A stretch of 64,000 nucleotides of DNA from JAMXLG01 sp963818925. GTDB taxonomy: Bacteria; Vulcanimicrobiota; Vulcanimicrobiia; Vulcanimicrobiales; Vulcanimicrobiaceae. This document shows, piece by piece, positions 1 through 8,524 of the stretch. The notes below the pieces were generated by a model. The model had not been told where the DNA came from, did no database searches, and worked only from the letters and a program-made list of their open reading frames with translations. The stretch lies in the NCBI GenBank assembly GCA_963818925.1, contig CAWFTN010000001.1:1674001-1738000 (forward strand), read 5' to 3'. The position numbers were made by a program, and so were the translations under genes. The stretch's first letter is position 1, and each line of letters starts with the position of its first letter.

Positions 1-1
1 A

Positions 2-739
2 CTTTCCGTCGCTTTTATAGCCGGCGCCACCATACCCGTGCAGGCGTACACCGAGCAAGAGCAATGGGAGCTGCAAGTCGGGCAACAAGAATATCAACAG
101 CTTCAAGGCAAGATCGTTCCGACGTCATCGCCGCTCTATAGCAAATTAGGTCCGATCGCGAAGCGAATAAAAAGCGTCGCGGATCACCAATACTTCGTTC
201 CGTTTCACTTCATCTTGGTGAACGACAACTCGCCGAACGCGTTTTCGGTTCCCGGCGGAAACGTCTACGTGACGACGTCGATGATGTCGTTTGCGCAGAA
301 CAGGGAAGAACTCGCGGGCGTGCTGTGCCACGAAGTCTCACACGACATCCACCACGATGTCTACAATCTCTACCGGAAGAATCAAAATCTCTCGCTCCTC
401 GCCGGCCTTGCCGGCATGCTGGTCGGAAACAGTTCGATCGGTCAAATGGTCGTCGGTACGGGAGCGCAGCTCGAGAGTTTGAGCTTTTCCCGACCGGTCG
501 AAAGCGCCGCCGATCACACCGGCGCATATATCTGCGCCCAAGCGGGTGAGAATCCGTGGGGCATGGTGTGGCTCTTCAAGCGTTTCGAAGGTCAATCGCA
601 GCAGGGCCCGCCCATGGAGATGCTCTCGGACCACCCGGCCGACAACCACCGCGTCGCGGACCTCGAGAACGAATTTCGCAACGATCCGTCGACGTTCGGA
701 CGTTTCAATTCCAATCCGTCGTCGGGAGCGCCGCTCTAA
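2..739 (+). CDS. M48-family zinc metalloprotease (5' partial)
   Basis: The reading frame is open to the left edge, so the start lies outside the window. The first visible codons (LSVAFIAGATIPVQA) look like the end of a signal peptide, placing the protein outside the cytoplasm. About 245 residues are visible. The zinc site is HEVSH (nt 329-343). The third ligand is expected from ESAADHTGAY (near nt 497), the usual M48 arrangement. The preceding FSVPGGNVYVTT segment is also typical of this family (BepA/Oma1-like). The likely role is periplasmic or envelope protein quality control. There is no TPR domain in the visible part. The M13 peptidase follows 42 bp downstream on the same strand, so the two may be co-transcribed. 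The internal GTG at nt 38 would remove the export signal and is not the likely start. Confidence 0.9.
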   Translation, partial: LSVAFIAGATIPVQAYTEQEQWELQVGQQEYQQLQGKIVPTSSPLYSKLGPIAKRIKSVADHQYFVPFHFILVNDNSPNAFSVPGGNVYVTTSMMSFAQNREELAGVLCHEVSHDIHHDVYNLYRKNQNLSLLAGLAGMLVGNSSIGQMVVGTGAQLESLSFSRPVESAADHTGAYICAQAGENPWGMVWLFKRFEGQSQQGPPMEMLSDHPADNHRVADLENEFRNDPSTFGRFNSNPSSGAPL

Positions 740-781
740 AACCGCCGGGAAGCAGGCCCCCGCAGGCCGTACTACCTCGTT

Positions 782-2827
782 ATGCGCTTTACGATATCAA
801 CGCTGCTGCGCTCCGGCGCAGCAGCAGCTTTACTTGTGCTTCTCGCCGCGAACGGTTCCGTCCGAGCCGCAGTGAGCAATAGCGGGCTCGATCTGAGCTG
901 GTTGGATACCACATGCAAACCGTGCTCGGACTTCTACGAATTCGCCAATGGCGGATGGATCAAAAAGAATCCGATCCCGGCTGCGTATCCGTCGTGGGGC
1001 TCGTTTAACATTCTGGCCGAAAACAATCGGTCGGTCCTCCACACGATTCTGGACGACGCTTCGAAGGCGGATCCGCCGAACGGCAGCAACGAGCAAAAAA
1101 TCGGCGACTATTACGGTTCGTGCATGGACACAGCGGCGATCGACAAAGCGGGGACAGCGCCGCTGCATTCGTTGATGACCGCAATCGACGGCATCACCGA
1201 TACGAAATCGATTGCGCCCATCATTGCACGGTTGCATCTCGCGAACGTCGATGCATTCTTCGGCGTCGGCTCGGAGCCGGACTTCAAAAATAGTAACGCG
1301 ATCATCGCCGCCGTAACGCAGGGCGGACTGGGTCTTCCCGACCGCGATTACTATCTGAAGACGGACGATAAGAGCAAGGCCATCCAACAAGCCTACGTCG
1401 CGCACGTCACCAAAATTTTCTCGCTGCTCGGCGAAAGCGACGCGCAAGCATCGAGTGACGCGCAAACCGTCATGACGATGGAAACGGCGATGGCGAAGAA
1501 TCACATGCCGCGCACAGAAGAGCGCGATCCCGCGAATATCTATCATAAGACCGACCTCGCCGGCCTCGAAAAGACCGCGCCGAAGTTCGATTGGGCCACG
1601 TATTTTTCGAGCTTGGCCGTAACGCCCGAGGCGATCAATGATGCTCAGCCCGCATATCTCGCGGCGCTTTCGGCGGAACTCACAACGTGGACGCCGGTGC
1701 AAATCAAGACCTACCTGCGGTGGCAGACGGCACACGCATTTGCGGCGACCCTGCCCCAAACATTCGTCGACGCCAATTTCGATTTCTATTCGAAGACGCT
1801 GCAAGGAACGCAACAGCAGCTCGATCGTTGGAAGCGCTGCGTACGATCGACGGACGTTGCGTTGGGTGAAGCTCTCGGCCAAGCGTACGTCGCGAAAGTC
1901 TTTCCGCCCTCGGCGAAAGCGCAAGCTCTTGAACTCGTGAAGTACGTGAAGTCGACGCTACGCACCGATATCGGACAACTCGATTGGATGACGCCGCAGA
2001 CCAAGGCAAAGGCGCAAGCAAAACTCGACGCCTTTGTCTTGAAGATCGGATATCCGGACAAGTGGCGCAGCTATGCGGGACTCGATGTAACGAAGGGGCC
2101 GTACGTGCACAACGCGCTCGCGGCGGCGATCTTCAACAACAAGTACGATCTGAACAAGATCAATAAGCCCGCTGATAAGACCGAGTGGGGCATGACGCCG
2201 CCGACGGTCAACGCGTACTACAGTCCCTTGATCAACGAAATCGTCTTTCCGGCCGGCATTTTGCAGCCGCCGTTCTTCACGGCGGGCGCCGACATGGCAG
2301 TAAATTTCGGTGGCATCGGCGCCGTGATCGGCCATGAATCGACGCACGGGTTCGATGACGAGGGACGCAAATTCGATCTCAACGGCAACTTGAGCGACTG
2401 GTGGCAGCCGCAAGACGCAACGAAGTTCAATGCCAAAGCGCAATGCATCGTCGATCAATTCGACGCGCTTTCACCCGAACCGGGCGTGCACGAAAACGGC
2501 AAACTGATTCAAGGTGAAGCGATCGCCGATCTCGGCGGTTTGACGATCGCCTACGAGGCGTTCGAACGGTGGCAAGCAACGCATCCGCGTCAGACGATCG
2601 ACGGATTTACGCCGGAGCAGCGGTTCTTCCTCGGATTTGCTCACGTCTGGGCGAGCAATCAACGGCCCGAGTACGCGCGGCTGCTGGCGACGGTCGACGT
2701 GCACCCGTACGATAAGTTCCGCGTCAACGCGACACTCTCCAACATGCCGCAGTTCGCTGCCGCGTGGGGATGTAAGGCTGGGGCCGCGATGGTTCGGCCT
2801 GCGAAGGACCGCTGCCAGATCTGGTAG
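782..2827 (+). CDS. M13-family (neprilysin/PepO-like) zinc metallopeptidase, secreted
   Basis: The protein has 681 residues, normal for M13. A signal peptide runs to about residue 29 (hydrophobic LLVLLAANG, then a VRA-type cut). The N-terminal cap domain is followed by the catalytic domain. It contains NAYYSPLINEIVFPAGILQP, the zinc motif HESTH (His518, His522) and GEAIADLGGL with the third ligand Glu579. All three ligands are present, so activity is expected. The family cleaves small peptides of up to a few kDa outside the cytoplasm. The gene follows the M48 protease on the same strand and converges with the MFS gene 21 bp away. A long antisense reading frame lies across its first half and looks like a codon-bias shadow. 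Confidence 0.95.
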   Translation: MRFTISTLLRSGAAAALLVLLAANGSVRAAVSNSGLDLSWLDTTCKPCSDFYEFANGGWIKKNPIPAAYPSWGSFNILAENNRSVLHTILDDASKADPPNGSNEQKIGDYYGSCMDTAAIDKAGTAPLHSLMTAIDGITDTKSIAPIIARLHLANVDAFFGVGSEPDFKNSNAIIAAVTQGGLGLPDRDYYLKTDDKSKAIQQAYVAHVTKIFSLLGESDAQASSDAQTVMTMETAMAKNHMPRTEERDPANIYHKTDLAGLEKTAPKFDWATYFSSLAVTPEAINDAQPAYLAALSAELTTWTPVQIKTYLRWQTAHAFAATLPQTFVDANFDFYSKTLQGTQQQLDRWKRCVRSTDVALGEALGQAYVAKVFPPSAKAQALELVKYVKSTLRTDIGQLDWMTPQTKAKAQAKLDAFVLKIGYPDKWRSYAGLDVTKGPYVHNALAAAIFNNKYDLNKINKPADKTEWGMTPPTVNAYYSPLINEIVFPAGILQPPFFTAGADMAVNFGGIGAVIGHESTHGFDDEGRKFDLNGNLSDWWQPQDATKFNAKAQCIVDQFDALSPEPGVHENGKLIQGEAIADLGGLTIAYEAFERWQATHPRQTIDGFTPEQRFFLGFAHVWASNQRPEYARLLATVDVHPYDKFRVNATLSNMPQFAAAWGCKAGAAMVRPAKDRCQIW

Positions 2828-2848
2828 CGATCGACGCATCGTCGCGCC

Positions 2849-4129
2849 TTAGGCGTTCGCGAGCGGCGCCTCATCGGGCAATGCTTCCTCCAAAGCGCCT
2901 GTCCGATCGACCGTCTCGCGAACGTCGTCCCGGGGCGACGTGACGCGCGCCGCGGCGATCATCGAAACGAACAACAGGACAGCGCCCGCGACCCAACCCG
3001 CACCGGGCGCTTTCCATATGTGCGTCGGCGCGATCGAATACGCGAAGATCCCGGTGAAGATTGCCGGTCCGACGATCATCCCAACGCTGCGCAGCATGTT
3101 GATCGCGCCCTGCAGCTCGCCTTGTTCGTTCTTTGCAACGCGACGCGTCATGATCGCTTGCGACGACGACCCCGCAATCATCCAAAGCATGTTCACCGGC
3201 ATACCGAGCCAAAAAAGCACCGGGTTTCCGCTGTACATCCAAAAGCCGATGCCGCCGAAGAACAGACCGGCCAACAGCGCTTTCCGCTCGCCGAACCGGT
3301 CCACGACGCGTTGAATGAGAAACGCCGAAATAACGATGGTCAAGACGCCGACCGCAGCGAGTGCGCCGCCGATTGTCCGCATCGTCCACGCATACGCGTA
3401 CATCGTGTAAAGAACGAAGAGCTGCGGCAGCGCTTCATGCGCGACGTATCCGATTTGCAACACGAGCGCAAGGCCCGAAAGCTCCCGGTGGCGACGTAAC
3501 ATCTTCAGCGAGCCGAGCGGATTCGCGCGCTTCCACGAAAACGCGTTGCGATGTTCGGGATCGAGTGATTCCGGGAGCACGAGCAGGCCGTAACAGAAGT
3601 TCACGAAGCTGAGCGCGCCCGCGACCCAAAACGGCAGGCGCGGATCGTGCGCGCCGAGGAGACCGCCGATCGCCGGACCGACGACGAATCCGATACCGAA
3701 CGCGGCGCTGATCATCCCATACGCGCCGGCGCGTTTTTCCGCGGGCGTCACGTCGGCGACGTACGCGCTCGCAACGGTGATGCTCGCCGTCGTCGCACCG
3801 GAAAGCACGCGGCCGACGAAAAGCCACCCGAGATTCGGCGCAAGCGCGAGAATCAGGTAATCGACACTCGTTCCGATGTTCGAAAGCAACACAATCGGGC
3901 GGCGGCCGAACCGGTCCGATAGCGTGCCGAGCACCGGCGACGCGAAGAACTGTACGATGGCAAAGATCGTCGCGAAGATGCCGCTGTAGATCGACGCGTT
4001 CGCATAACTGCCGTGCGCGAACGTCAAGATCAACGGTTGGAATACCGGAATGATAATGCCGAGTGCCAGCATGTCGAGCACGACCGTGACGAAGATGAAC
4101 GTCATCGCTGCGGAACGCTTATTGAGCAC
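2849..4129 (-). CDS. MFS efflux transporter, TetA/multidrug-resistance type
   Basis: This is a 426-residue, 12-helix major facilitator. Helix 1 is in the first 25 residues (FIFVTVVLDMLALGIIIPV). The loop 2-3 motif A reads GTLSDRFGRRPIVL, and RVLSGATTASITVASAYVADVTP is typical of drug:H+ antiporters. I chose the GTG start at 4129 because AGAAAGGG lies about 8 nt upstream. It overlaps the TetR stop by 11 bp, implying translational coupling. An in-frame extension to 4180 would lie deep inside the regulator gene. The ATG at 4105 is the alternative start. The TetR protein upstream probably controls it through the palindrome at 4728-4763. The substrate cannot be read from sequence. Confidence 0.88.
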   Translation of the reverse strand: MLNKRSAAMTFIFVTVVLDMLALGIIIPVFQPLILTFAHGSYANASIYSGIFATIFAIVQFFASPVLGTLSDRFGRRPIVLLSNIGTSVDYLILALAPNLGWLFVGRVLSGATTASITVASAYVADVTPAEKRAGAYGMISAAFGIGFVVGPAIGGLLGAHDPRLPFWVAGALSFVNFCYGLLVLPESLDPEHRNAFSWKRANPLGSLKMLRRHRELSGLALVLQIGYVAHEALPQLFVLYTMYAYAWTMRTIGGALAAVGVLTIVISAFLIQRVVDRFGERKALLAGLFFGGIGFWMYSGNPVLFWLGMPVNMLWMIAGSSSQAIMTRRVAKNEQGELQGAINMLRSVGMIVGPAIFTGIFAYSIAPTHIWKAPGAGWVAGAVLLFVSMIAAARVTSPRDDVRETVDRTGALEEALPDEAPLANA

Positions 4130-4718
4130 GGCGTAACCCTTTCTTATGCGTGAGCGCATCGAGCGCATCGACCCATGCATCGAGCGCCGCGCCGATCCGT
4201 TTCGCGTCGCCGGTTGCCACGAAATCGAGCATGAATCCGCGGTAGCCCGCGAGGACGATCGTCGCGACGACCCGCGCGTGCTCGGGAGATTCTCCGCCGG
4301 CGATCAACGGCTCGGCCAGAAACGCGAGCCAATCCTCGATCGCGCGCTCGAGAAATCCCGGAAAGCGCCGCGGATCGCGCAGTGCGAGCGCGTACGTTTC
4401 GAAGAACAGGCGCAGCATCGGCCCGATCTCCGGATCGCTCATGTACGTCCACGCCGCACGGCAGATCGCGCCGGGCGTAGAGACTTGCGTGCGCCGCAGC
4501 CGGTCGAATACGGTGAGTTGCCGCGTGCGAACGGCGCGCAGAACGGCCGTGACCATCGCTTCCTTTGACCCAAAATGGTAGAGCAGCGTTCGTGGGCTCG
4601 AACCGACGGCGTCGGCGAGCGGTCGAAGCGAGAGATCCGCGAGGCCATGCTCGGCCACATAGGCACTAACGCGCGCGAGCAGCTCCTCGCGACGCTCCAG
4701 GTCGACCGTCCGCGTCAT
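4119..4718 (-). CDS. TetR-family transcriptional regulator
   Basis: The protein has 199 residues. The N-terminal helix-turn-helix is at about residues 10-60 (LSLRPLADAVGSSPRTLLYHFGSK), the standard TetR DNA-binding pattern. The C-terminal two thirds is helical and variable, the ligand-binding and dimer part. I started at the ATG at 4718 (MTRTVDLERREELL). The longer frame to 4868 would read across the palindrome and into the divergent VOC gene. Its stop overlaps the GTG of the MFS transporter. Its own start lies 9 bp from the perfect inverted repeat at 4728-4763. Autorepression and co-control of efflux and the divergent gene are therefore likely (inference). Confidence 0.88.
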   Translation of the reverse strand: MTRTVDLERREELLARVSAYVAEHGLADLSLRPLADAVGSSPRTLLYHFGSKEAMVTAVLRAVRTRQLTVFDRLRRTQVSTPGAICRAAWTYMSDPEIGPMLRLFFETYALALRDPRRFPGFLERAIEDWLAFLAEPLIAGGESPEHARVVATIVLAGYRGFMLDFVATGDAKRIGAALDAWVDALDALTHKKGLRRAQ

Positions 4719-4727
4719 GGCTCGACC

Positions 4728-4763
4728 GTACCATACTTGAAACGACTGTTTCAAGTATGGTAC
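4728..4763. promoter_or_regulatory. Perfect palindrome, candidate TetR operator
   Basis: Two 16-nt arms (4728-4743 and 4748-4763) are exact reverse complements around a 4-nt GACT centre. The arm reads GTACCATACTTGAAAC. It fills the gap between the divergent tetR (start 4718) and VOC gene (start 4773). TetR-family operators are palindromes in exactly this position. Each arm carries a TTGAAA-like and a TATGGT-like hexamer, but only 14 bp separate them, so I do not call a promoter. Confidence 0.75.
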
Positions 4764-4772
4764 AACCGGTCC

Positions 4773-5129
4773 ATGGAACCTCAAGACTGGAGCACGATAA
4801 CGCCGCGCCTCTTCGTCGACGATCCGCAACGTCTCGTTGACTTTCTTGTCGACGTATTCCATGCGCAAGGAAATTGCAGCACCGATGAAAAGCCCACGAT
4901 TTTGCGCATCGGCGATTCAAACCTGATGATCGGCAGCACAAAATGGCGCCCAGCAACCTCGAGTCTCCTGATGGTCGAGGTTGACGACGTCGATGCAACG
5001 TATGCCCGCGCGCTCACCGCAGGCGCGACGTCGATCGAAGAGCCCGCCGACATGCCGTGGGGCCAGCGCAGAGCGATGGTAGCCGATTCCCTTGGAACTG
5101 ATTGGCAAATCACCAAGGATCTCCGATAG
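4773..5129 (+). CDS. VOC-superfamily (glyoxalase-like) protein
   Basis: The product has 118 residues and one vicinal-oxygen-chelate module pair. It runs from TPRLFVDDPQRLVDFLVDVF to a C-terminal MPWGQRRAMVADSLGTDWQI strand, which resembles the PhnB/YdeM-like group. I chose the ATG at 4773 because the longer frame reads through the palindrome and antisense to tetR. It is divergent from tetR-MFS and shares their operator region, so it may belong to the same response, for example bleomycin/fosfomycin-type drug binding or aldehyde detoxification. The metal ligands are not certain from sequence alone, and no specific substrate is claimed. Confidence 0.8.
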   Translation: MEPQDWSTITPRLFVDDPQRLVDFLVDVFHAQGNCSTDEKPTILRIGDSNLMIGSTKWRPATSSLLMVEVDDVDATYARALTAGATSIEEPADMPWGQRRAMVADSLGTDWQITKDLR

Positions 5130-5136
5130 CCCGTTA

Positions 5137-5652
5137 CTACGTTGCGTCGGCACTCCGCGGCGCACGATCGAGTGCTTCGTACTTCCGATAGACCGCAAAG
5201 TACGTCGTGCCGATGATCGCGATTGCAAACACCATCAGCGCGTCACCGACGACGCCGCCCACCGTACTCGTCGGAGGAAATACATAACGCAATAGCGCGC
5301 GTACTGCAAACGCGCCGATGTAGATTGCGGCCGTCGCCCACGACGGGCCAAGTTGCATCACGCCGTGCCGATCGGTTGCGGAGACTTGCGTGTGATGTCC
5401 GCGTAAGATCCCGACCGGAATGCCGGCCGCGATTCCGATCGCGATTGCAACGACGACTTCCCACGCGGGAGCCGGATTGAGCCGTTCGTAACCGTAGATG
5501 ACGAACGCGCCGAGCAGCATCAGGATAATCGCCTGCGCCCACATCCGTCCGACACTCATGCGTTGCGCCCGCGACGCGCGAAAAAGAATCAACCCGATAA
5601 CGACGATCCAAATAAGAATCGACGATGCATTAAGCGGCATTCCTTGCGACAT
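5137..5652 (-). CDS. Small membrane protein, CcdC/DUF1453-like
   Basis: The protein has 171 residues and about five hydrophobic segments: ILIWIVVIGLILF, AIILMLLGAFVIYGY, VVVAIAIGIAAGIPVGIL, ATAAIYIGAFAVRALL and ALMVFAIAIIGTTYFAV. The pattern, with a short RASRAQRMSVGRMW loop after helix 1 and GIPVGILRGHHTQV in the middle, resembles the CcdC/DUF1453 membrane family of unknown function. The start is the ATG at 5652; a second ATG at 5640 is possible. It ends 7 bp from the convergent VOC gene. No partner gene is adjacent. Confidence 0.65.
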   Translation of the reverse strand: MSQGMPLNASSILIWIVVIGLILFRASRAQRMSVGRMWAQAIILMLLGAFVIYGYERLNPAPAWEVVVAIAIGIAAGIPVGILRGHHTQVSATDRHGVMQLGPSWATAAIYIGAFAVRALLRYVFPPTSTVGGVVGDALMVFAIAIIGTTYFAVYRKYEALDRAPRSADAT

Positions 5653-5820
5653 GCGACTTGCTTCGCTGCTTCGAGAGCAGTTACCGCTCGATTACTCATT
5701 AGACCCATGGCGTACACCAATCGGCATCCTTGACGCGAACGACGCGCACCCGTACGTTCAAAGATGGGGCAAGCGTCATTCCCAAATTCGCTGCATTTCG
5801 ACATTCCCGGGAGCACTGCT

Positions 5821-7338
5821 GTGGAACGCGCGTTTTTCGCTCTTTCTGTCGGACTTGCCATCACGCTCGGACTCACCGCATGCGGCGGCGGATCGAGCGC
5901 TACCGTTCCGAGTGACCCCATCGCATCGGAGACGTCTCCGGCCAGAGGCACACCCACTCCGACAACGCCAACACCGCGGCCGCCTTCGCAAAAGCCGACG
6001 CCGACGCCGAGGGCGACGTTGACGCCAACGCCTGCGCCGACTGCAACAACGGCCGGTGTTCCCTTACATATCGCAACGTGGGCATATGACGAATACGGCG
6101 CGCAAGGAGGAGCGGCGGCTGCCGCGCTCGTCCGTACATACGTGACGTACGCGGAAGGCGTTCCGCAGAACATGAAGGCCGTTACCGATTGCCAGGGCTC
6201 GAACAGTTGTTATTCGGTGACGTACTTCGATCCCAATTTCGTTTGGCTGGACACGGTCTGTCCCTCGTCATTTGCTACGGGCTTATATAACGAAGCGGCA
6301 GAATCGTGGTTCATTCATCAAAAGGGACACACGGACTTAGCACATCGCCTCGTCGGCTATAGAACTTTTAAATGCAACGGCGTCTCGCGGCGGACGCCTA
6401 TTTATGCATTGAATCACTTCAACGCCGATCTTCGTTCGTACATTCGGTCGTGGCTGCAAGCAAATGCAGACCGCTGGGACTATGTATTCATGGACGAGAC
6501 GAGTGGAACCGTCCTTTCGCAGTTCTACGGTCCGGGCGCCGGCATGTGTCCGGGAAACTACAACAATTACTGTGTTTCCACGGAAGAATATCCGACGGAC
6601 GCATCAGTCATCCAAGCACACAATCTGTTCTTTTCAAGTTTAACGCACAGCGACGGCTCGCCGATGAAGCTGTTCTTCAACGGCGCAAACTTCAAGAACA
6701 ACGAAATGACGGATCTCGGCATTGTCAGTGGAAACAGCAACATGTACGGGGTTATGTGCGAAGATTGCGTTGTTGCACTTGGTGCGTATCGTCCATGGAT
6801 CTATCCGAGCGTGCTCAACGGAATGGCCGAGGTCAACGCGCTTCCAAACCGCTCCTATATCCACCTCAGCATCGGAGAGGATCCTCCGGGCAGCGCTGCA
6901 CAAATCGGCGAACGCACCGCTACCGCGGCGATGGCATGGCTGGGATACAGTCCCGGCCACACCGTCGTGTTTCCGAATCTGGAAGCAAACACCACGAATC
7001 TACCGATCTGGCCCGAGTACAATGTTGTTCCGATGCAGCCCCTTGAAAGCATGACGTCGGGCGCCGTGGACTTGGAGGTCGGGCGCCAAATCTATCGCCG
7101 CGAATTCGCCACCTGCTACAACGCCGGCGTGCCGATTGGTCCATGCGCAGCGATCGTAAACGGCACGTCCTCTACGATTACGGTTTCCTCGTCATGGCTG
7201 AAGCAGCATTACGCTCACGTCATACAATTGTCCGGCGGAGACATTCCGTCAGGCGGCACCGTTTTGCTCACATCGCAAACATTTGTTCCCGCAACAACGA
7301 CGCTAGCACCGGGTCACGCCATTCTCCTCGCACGCTAG
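5821..7338 (+). CDS. Secreted lipoprotein, putative glycoside-hydrolase-like (GHL15-type) protein
   Basis: The product has 505 residues. I chose GTG 5821 because GGGAG lies about 8 nt upstream and the N-terminus becomes a good lipoprotein signal ending in the lipobox LTAC, followed by GGGSS. A threonine/proline-rich linker (TPTPTTPTPRPP type) covers about residues 35-85. The remaining 400 residues form one domain. The segment WDYVFMDETSG resembles the beta-strand acidic motif of hypothetical TIM-barrel glycosidases (GHL15, GH114-like). This is a weak family call. The linker suggests a domain held away from the outer membrane. It ends at a bidirectional terminator shared with rplL. Confidence 0.7.
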   Translation: MERAFFALSVGLAITLGLTACGGGSSATVPSDPIASETSPARGTPTPTTPTPRPPSQKPTPTPRATLTPTPAPTATTAGVPLHIATWAYDEYGAQGGAAAAALVRTYVTYAEGVPQNMKAVTDCQGSNSCYSVTYFDPNFVWLDTVCPSSFATGLYNEAAESWFIHQKGHTDLAHRLVGYRTFKCNGVSRRTPIYALNHFNADLRSYIRSWLQANADRWDYVFMDETSGTVLSQFYGPGAGMCPGNYNNYCVSTEEYPTDASVIQAHNLFFSSLTHSDGSPMKLFFNGANFKNNEMTDLGIVSGNSNMYGVMCEDCVVALGAYRPWIYPSVLNGMAEVNALPNRSYIHLSIGEDPPGSAAQIGERTATAAMAWLGYSPGHTVVFPNLEANTTNLPIWPEYNVVPMQPLESMTSGAVDLEVGRQIYRREFATCYNAGVPIGPCAAIVNGTSSTITVSSSWLKQHYAHVIQLSGGDIPSGGTVLLTSQTFVPATTTLAPGHAILLAR

Positions 7339-7340
7339 CA

Positions 7341-7380
7341 AAAAGAAAGAGCGAGGCGTTTCCGTCTCGCTCTTTTCTTT
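7341..7380. terminator. Bidirectional Rho-independent terminator
   Basis: GAAAGAGCGAG and CTCGCTCTTTTC form a hairpin with a short loop (arms near 7345-7355 and 7366-7376), flanked by A-rich and T-rich runs. It lies between the convergent lipoprotein gene and rplL and can serve both. Confidence 0.85.
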
Positions 7381-7394
7381 CGACGTACTCGAAA

Positions 7395-7772
7395 TTACTT
7401 GATTTCGACTTTGGCGCCGGCTTCTTCGAGCTTCTTTTTGACTGACTCGGCTTCGTCTTTCGGCACGCCTTCTTTGACCGGCTTGGGCGCGCTCTCAACG
7501 AACGCCTTGGCTTCCGTGAGGCCCAGGCTCGTGATTTCGCGAACCGCCTTGATGACCTTGATCTTCTCCGCGCCCGCTTCTTGCAGGATCACGTCGAATT
7601 CGGTCTTCTCCGCAGCCGGAGCAGCGGCGGCTCCGCCGGCACCCGGCGCAGCCATCATCATCGCGGGTGCGGCCGCGCTGACGCCATACTTCTCTTCGAG
7701 CTGCTTGACGAGGTCCGCGAGCTCGAGAACGGTGAGTTTATCGATTTGATCGATGAGATCGGCAACTGCCAT
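7395..7772 (-). CDS. rplL: 50S ribosomal protein L7/L12
   Basis: The product has 125 residues. The N-terminal dimerisation helices (LIDQIDKLTVLELADLVKQL) are followed by an Ala/Gly/Pro-rich hinge (about residues 37-55) and the C-terminal domain with EKTEFDVIL and IKVIKAVREITSLGLTEAKA, diagnostic for L7/L12. It forms the flexible ribosomal stalk that recruits translation GTPases. It follows rplJ after 24 bp, the usual rplJ-rplL pair. Expression is probably set by the L10 leader upstream of rplJ. The reading ends just before the bidirectional terminator. Confidence 0.98.
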   Translation of the reverse strand: MAVADLIDQIDKLTVLELADLVKQLEEKYGVSAAAPAMMMAAPGAGGAAAAPAAEKTEFDVILQEAGAEKIKVIKAVREITSLGLTEAKAFVESAPKPVKEGVPKDEAESVKKKLEEAGAKVEIK

Positions 7773-7796
7773 GATTCTGGAATCTCCTTGAATTCT

Positions 7797-8321
7797 TTAT
7801 GCCGCGGCTTCTTTTTGCTCGCGGATTTGGTTGAGCACGCGGACGAGGCCGCTCTGATTGCCCGAAAGCACGGTGACGAGACCGCGAAGCGGGCTTGCGA
7901 GTGAACCAACGAGTTTGGCGATGAGTTCGGCCTTGGGCGGAAGCGCAGCGAGCGCTTCGACCTGCGATTTGTCGGCGAATTTACCGTCGACGATCGCAGC
8001 TTTGATACCGAGTTTCTTGCTGTCGTCTGCGAACTGTTTGATCGCTTTCGCGGGAGCAACGGGATCGCTGCCTGCGAACACGATGCCGGTCGGACCGGCC
8101 AAAAACTCGTCAAGCTGCTTGGCGACATCATCGCCTGCGGCAATCTTGAAGAGCGTATTCTTGACGACGGCATACGTGCTGCCGTCTTTGCGTAGCTCGC
8201 CGCGAAATTTCGTGATCTCTTCGACGGTGAGGCCCGCAAAGTCGGTCAAGAACAAGTTCTGCGACTCGGCAAGCCGATCGCGCAACTCTTGTACCGCTGC
8301 TTCTTTACGTGCGGTTGGCAT
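7797..8321 (-). CDS. rplJ: 50S ribosomal protein L10
   Basis: The product has 174 residues. The conserved opening (TARKEAAVQELRDRLAESQ), the RGELRKDGSTYAVVKNTL segment and the GPTGIVFAGSDPVAPAKAI stretch identify L10, the stalk base that binds L7/L12 dimers through its C-terminal helix. The gene begins about 25 bp after an attenuator hairpin on the same strand. It is separated from rplA, its normal upstream neighbour, by about 4.8 kb of unrelated genes, so it must use its own promoter. Confidence 0.98.
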   Translation of the reverse strand: MPTARKEAAVQELRDRLAESQNLFLTDFAGLTVEEITKFRGELRKDGSTYAVVKNTLFKIAAGDDVAKQLDEFLAGPTGIVFAGSDPVAPAKAIKQFADDSKKLGIKAAIVDGKFADKSQVEALAALPPKAELIAKLVGSLASPLRGLVTVLSGNQSGLVRVLNQIREQKEAAA

Positions 8322-8324
8322 GAC

Positions 8325-8510
8325 GTTTAAGTCGCTTTCTTGGAATTAAAAAAGCGCTCCATCCGTCCGGAGGGCGCTTCAAGAAAGCCACACGTGTGTG
8401 GAGATCCCTGATTCACGCACCTCGGTAACTGTTCTCGCGAACATTAAGGCATCAGCCGGTTACGGTCTTCGGAGCCGTCGCATAGGTTACCACACCGGGG
8501 GCGGGTCCTG
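8325..8510 (-). ncRNA. Ribosomal L10-leader type regulatory 5' UTR with attenuator
   Basis: The 190 nt before rplJ hold no gene. Read on the minus strand they contain GACCGTAACCGGC and CAGTTACCGAGGTG blocks resembling the L10-binding leader, then a strong hairpin directly followed by a T run. L10 leaders bind the L10-L12 complex and shut off rplJL. The match is by eye only; a covariance search against the L10-leader model would settle it. Confidence 0.7.
8348..8379 (-). terminator. Attenuator hairpin in the rplJ leader
   Basis: On the minus strand AAGCGC, an offset C, CTCC, a loop, GGAG and GCGCTT form a stem that runs into TTTTTT (8348-8353). It is 27 bp before the rplJ start, so it must be conditional rather than a constitutive stop. 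Confidence 0.75.
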
Positions 8511-8524
8511 CAACCGCCCTCGGC

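Noticed and set aside
830..1924. A 364-codon open frame antisense to the M13 peptidase.
   Set aside because: Its composition is Arg-rich with no domain, and the plus-strand gene has all catalytic residues. It is a codon-bias shadow.
4719..4868. N-terminal extension of TetR by 50 residues.
   Set aside because: It would be translated from the palindromic operator and the divergent gene; the ATG at 4718 gives the usual TetR N-terminus.
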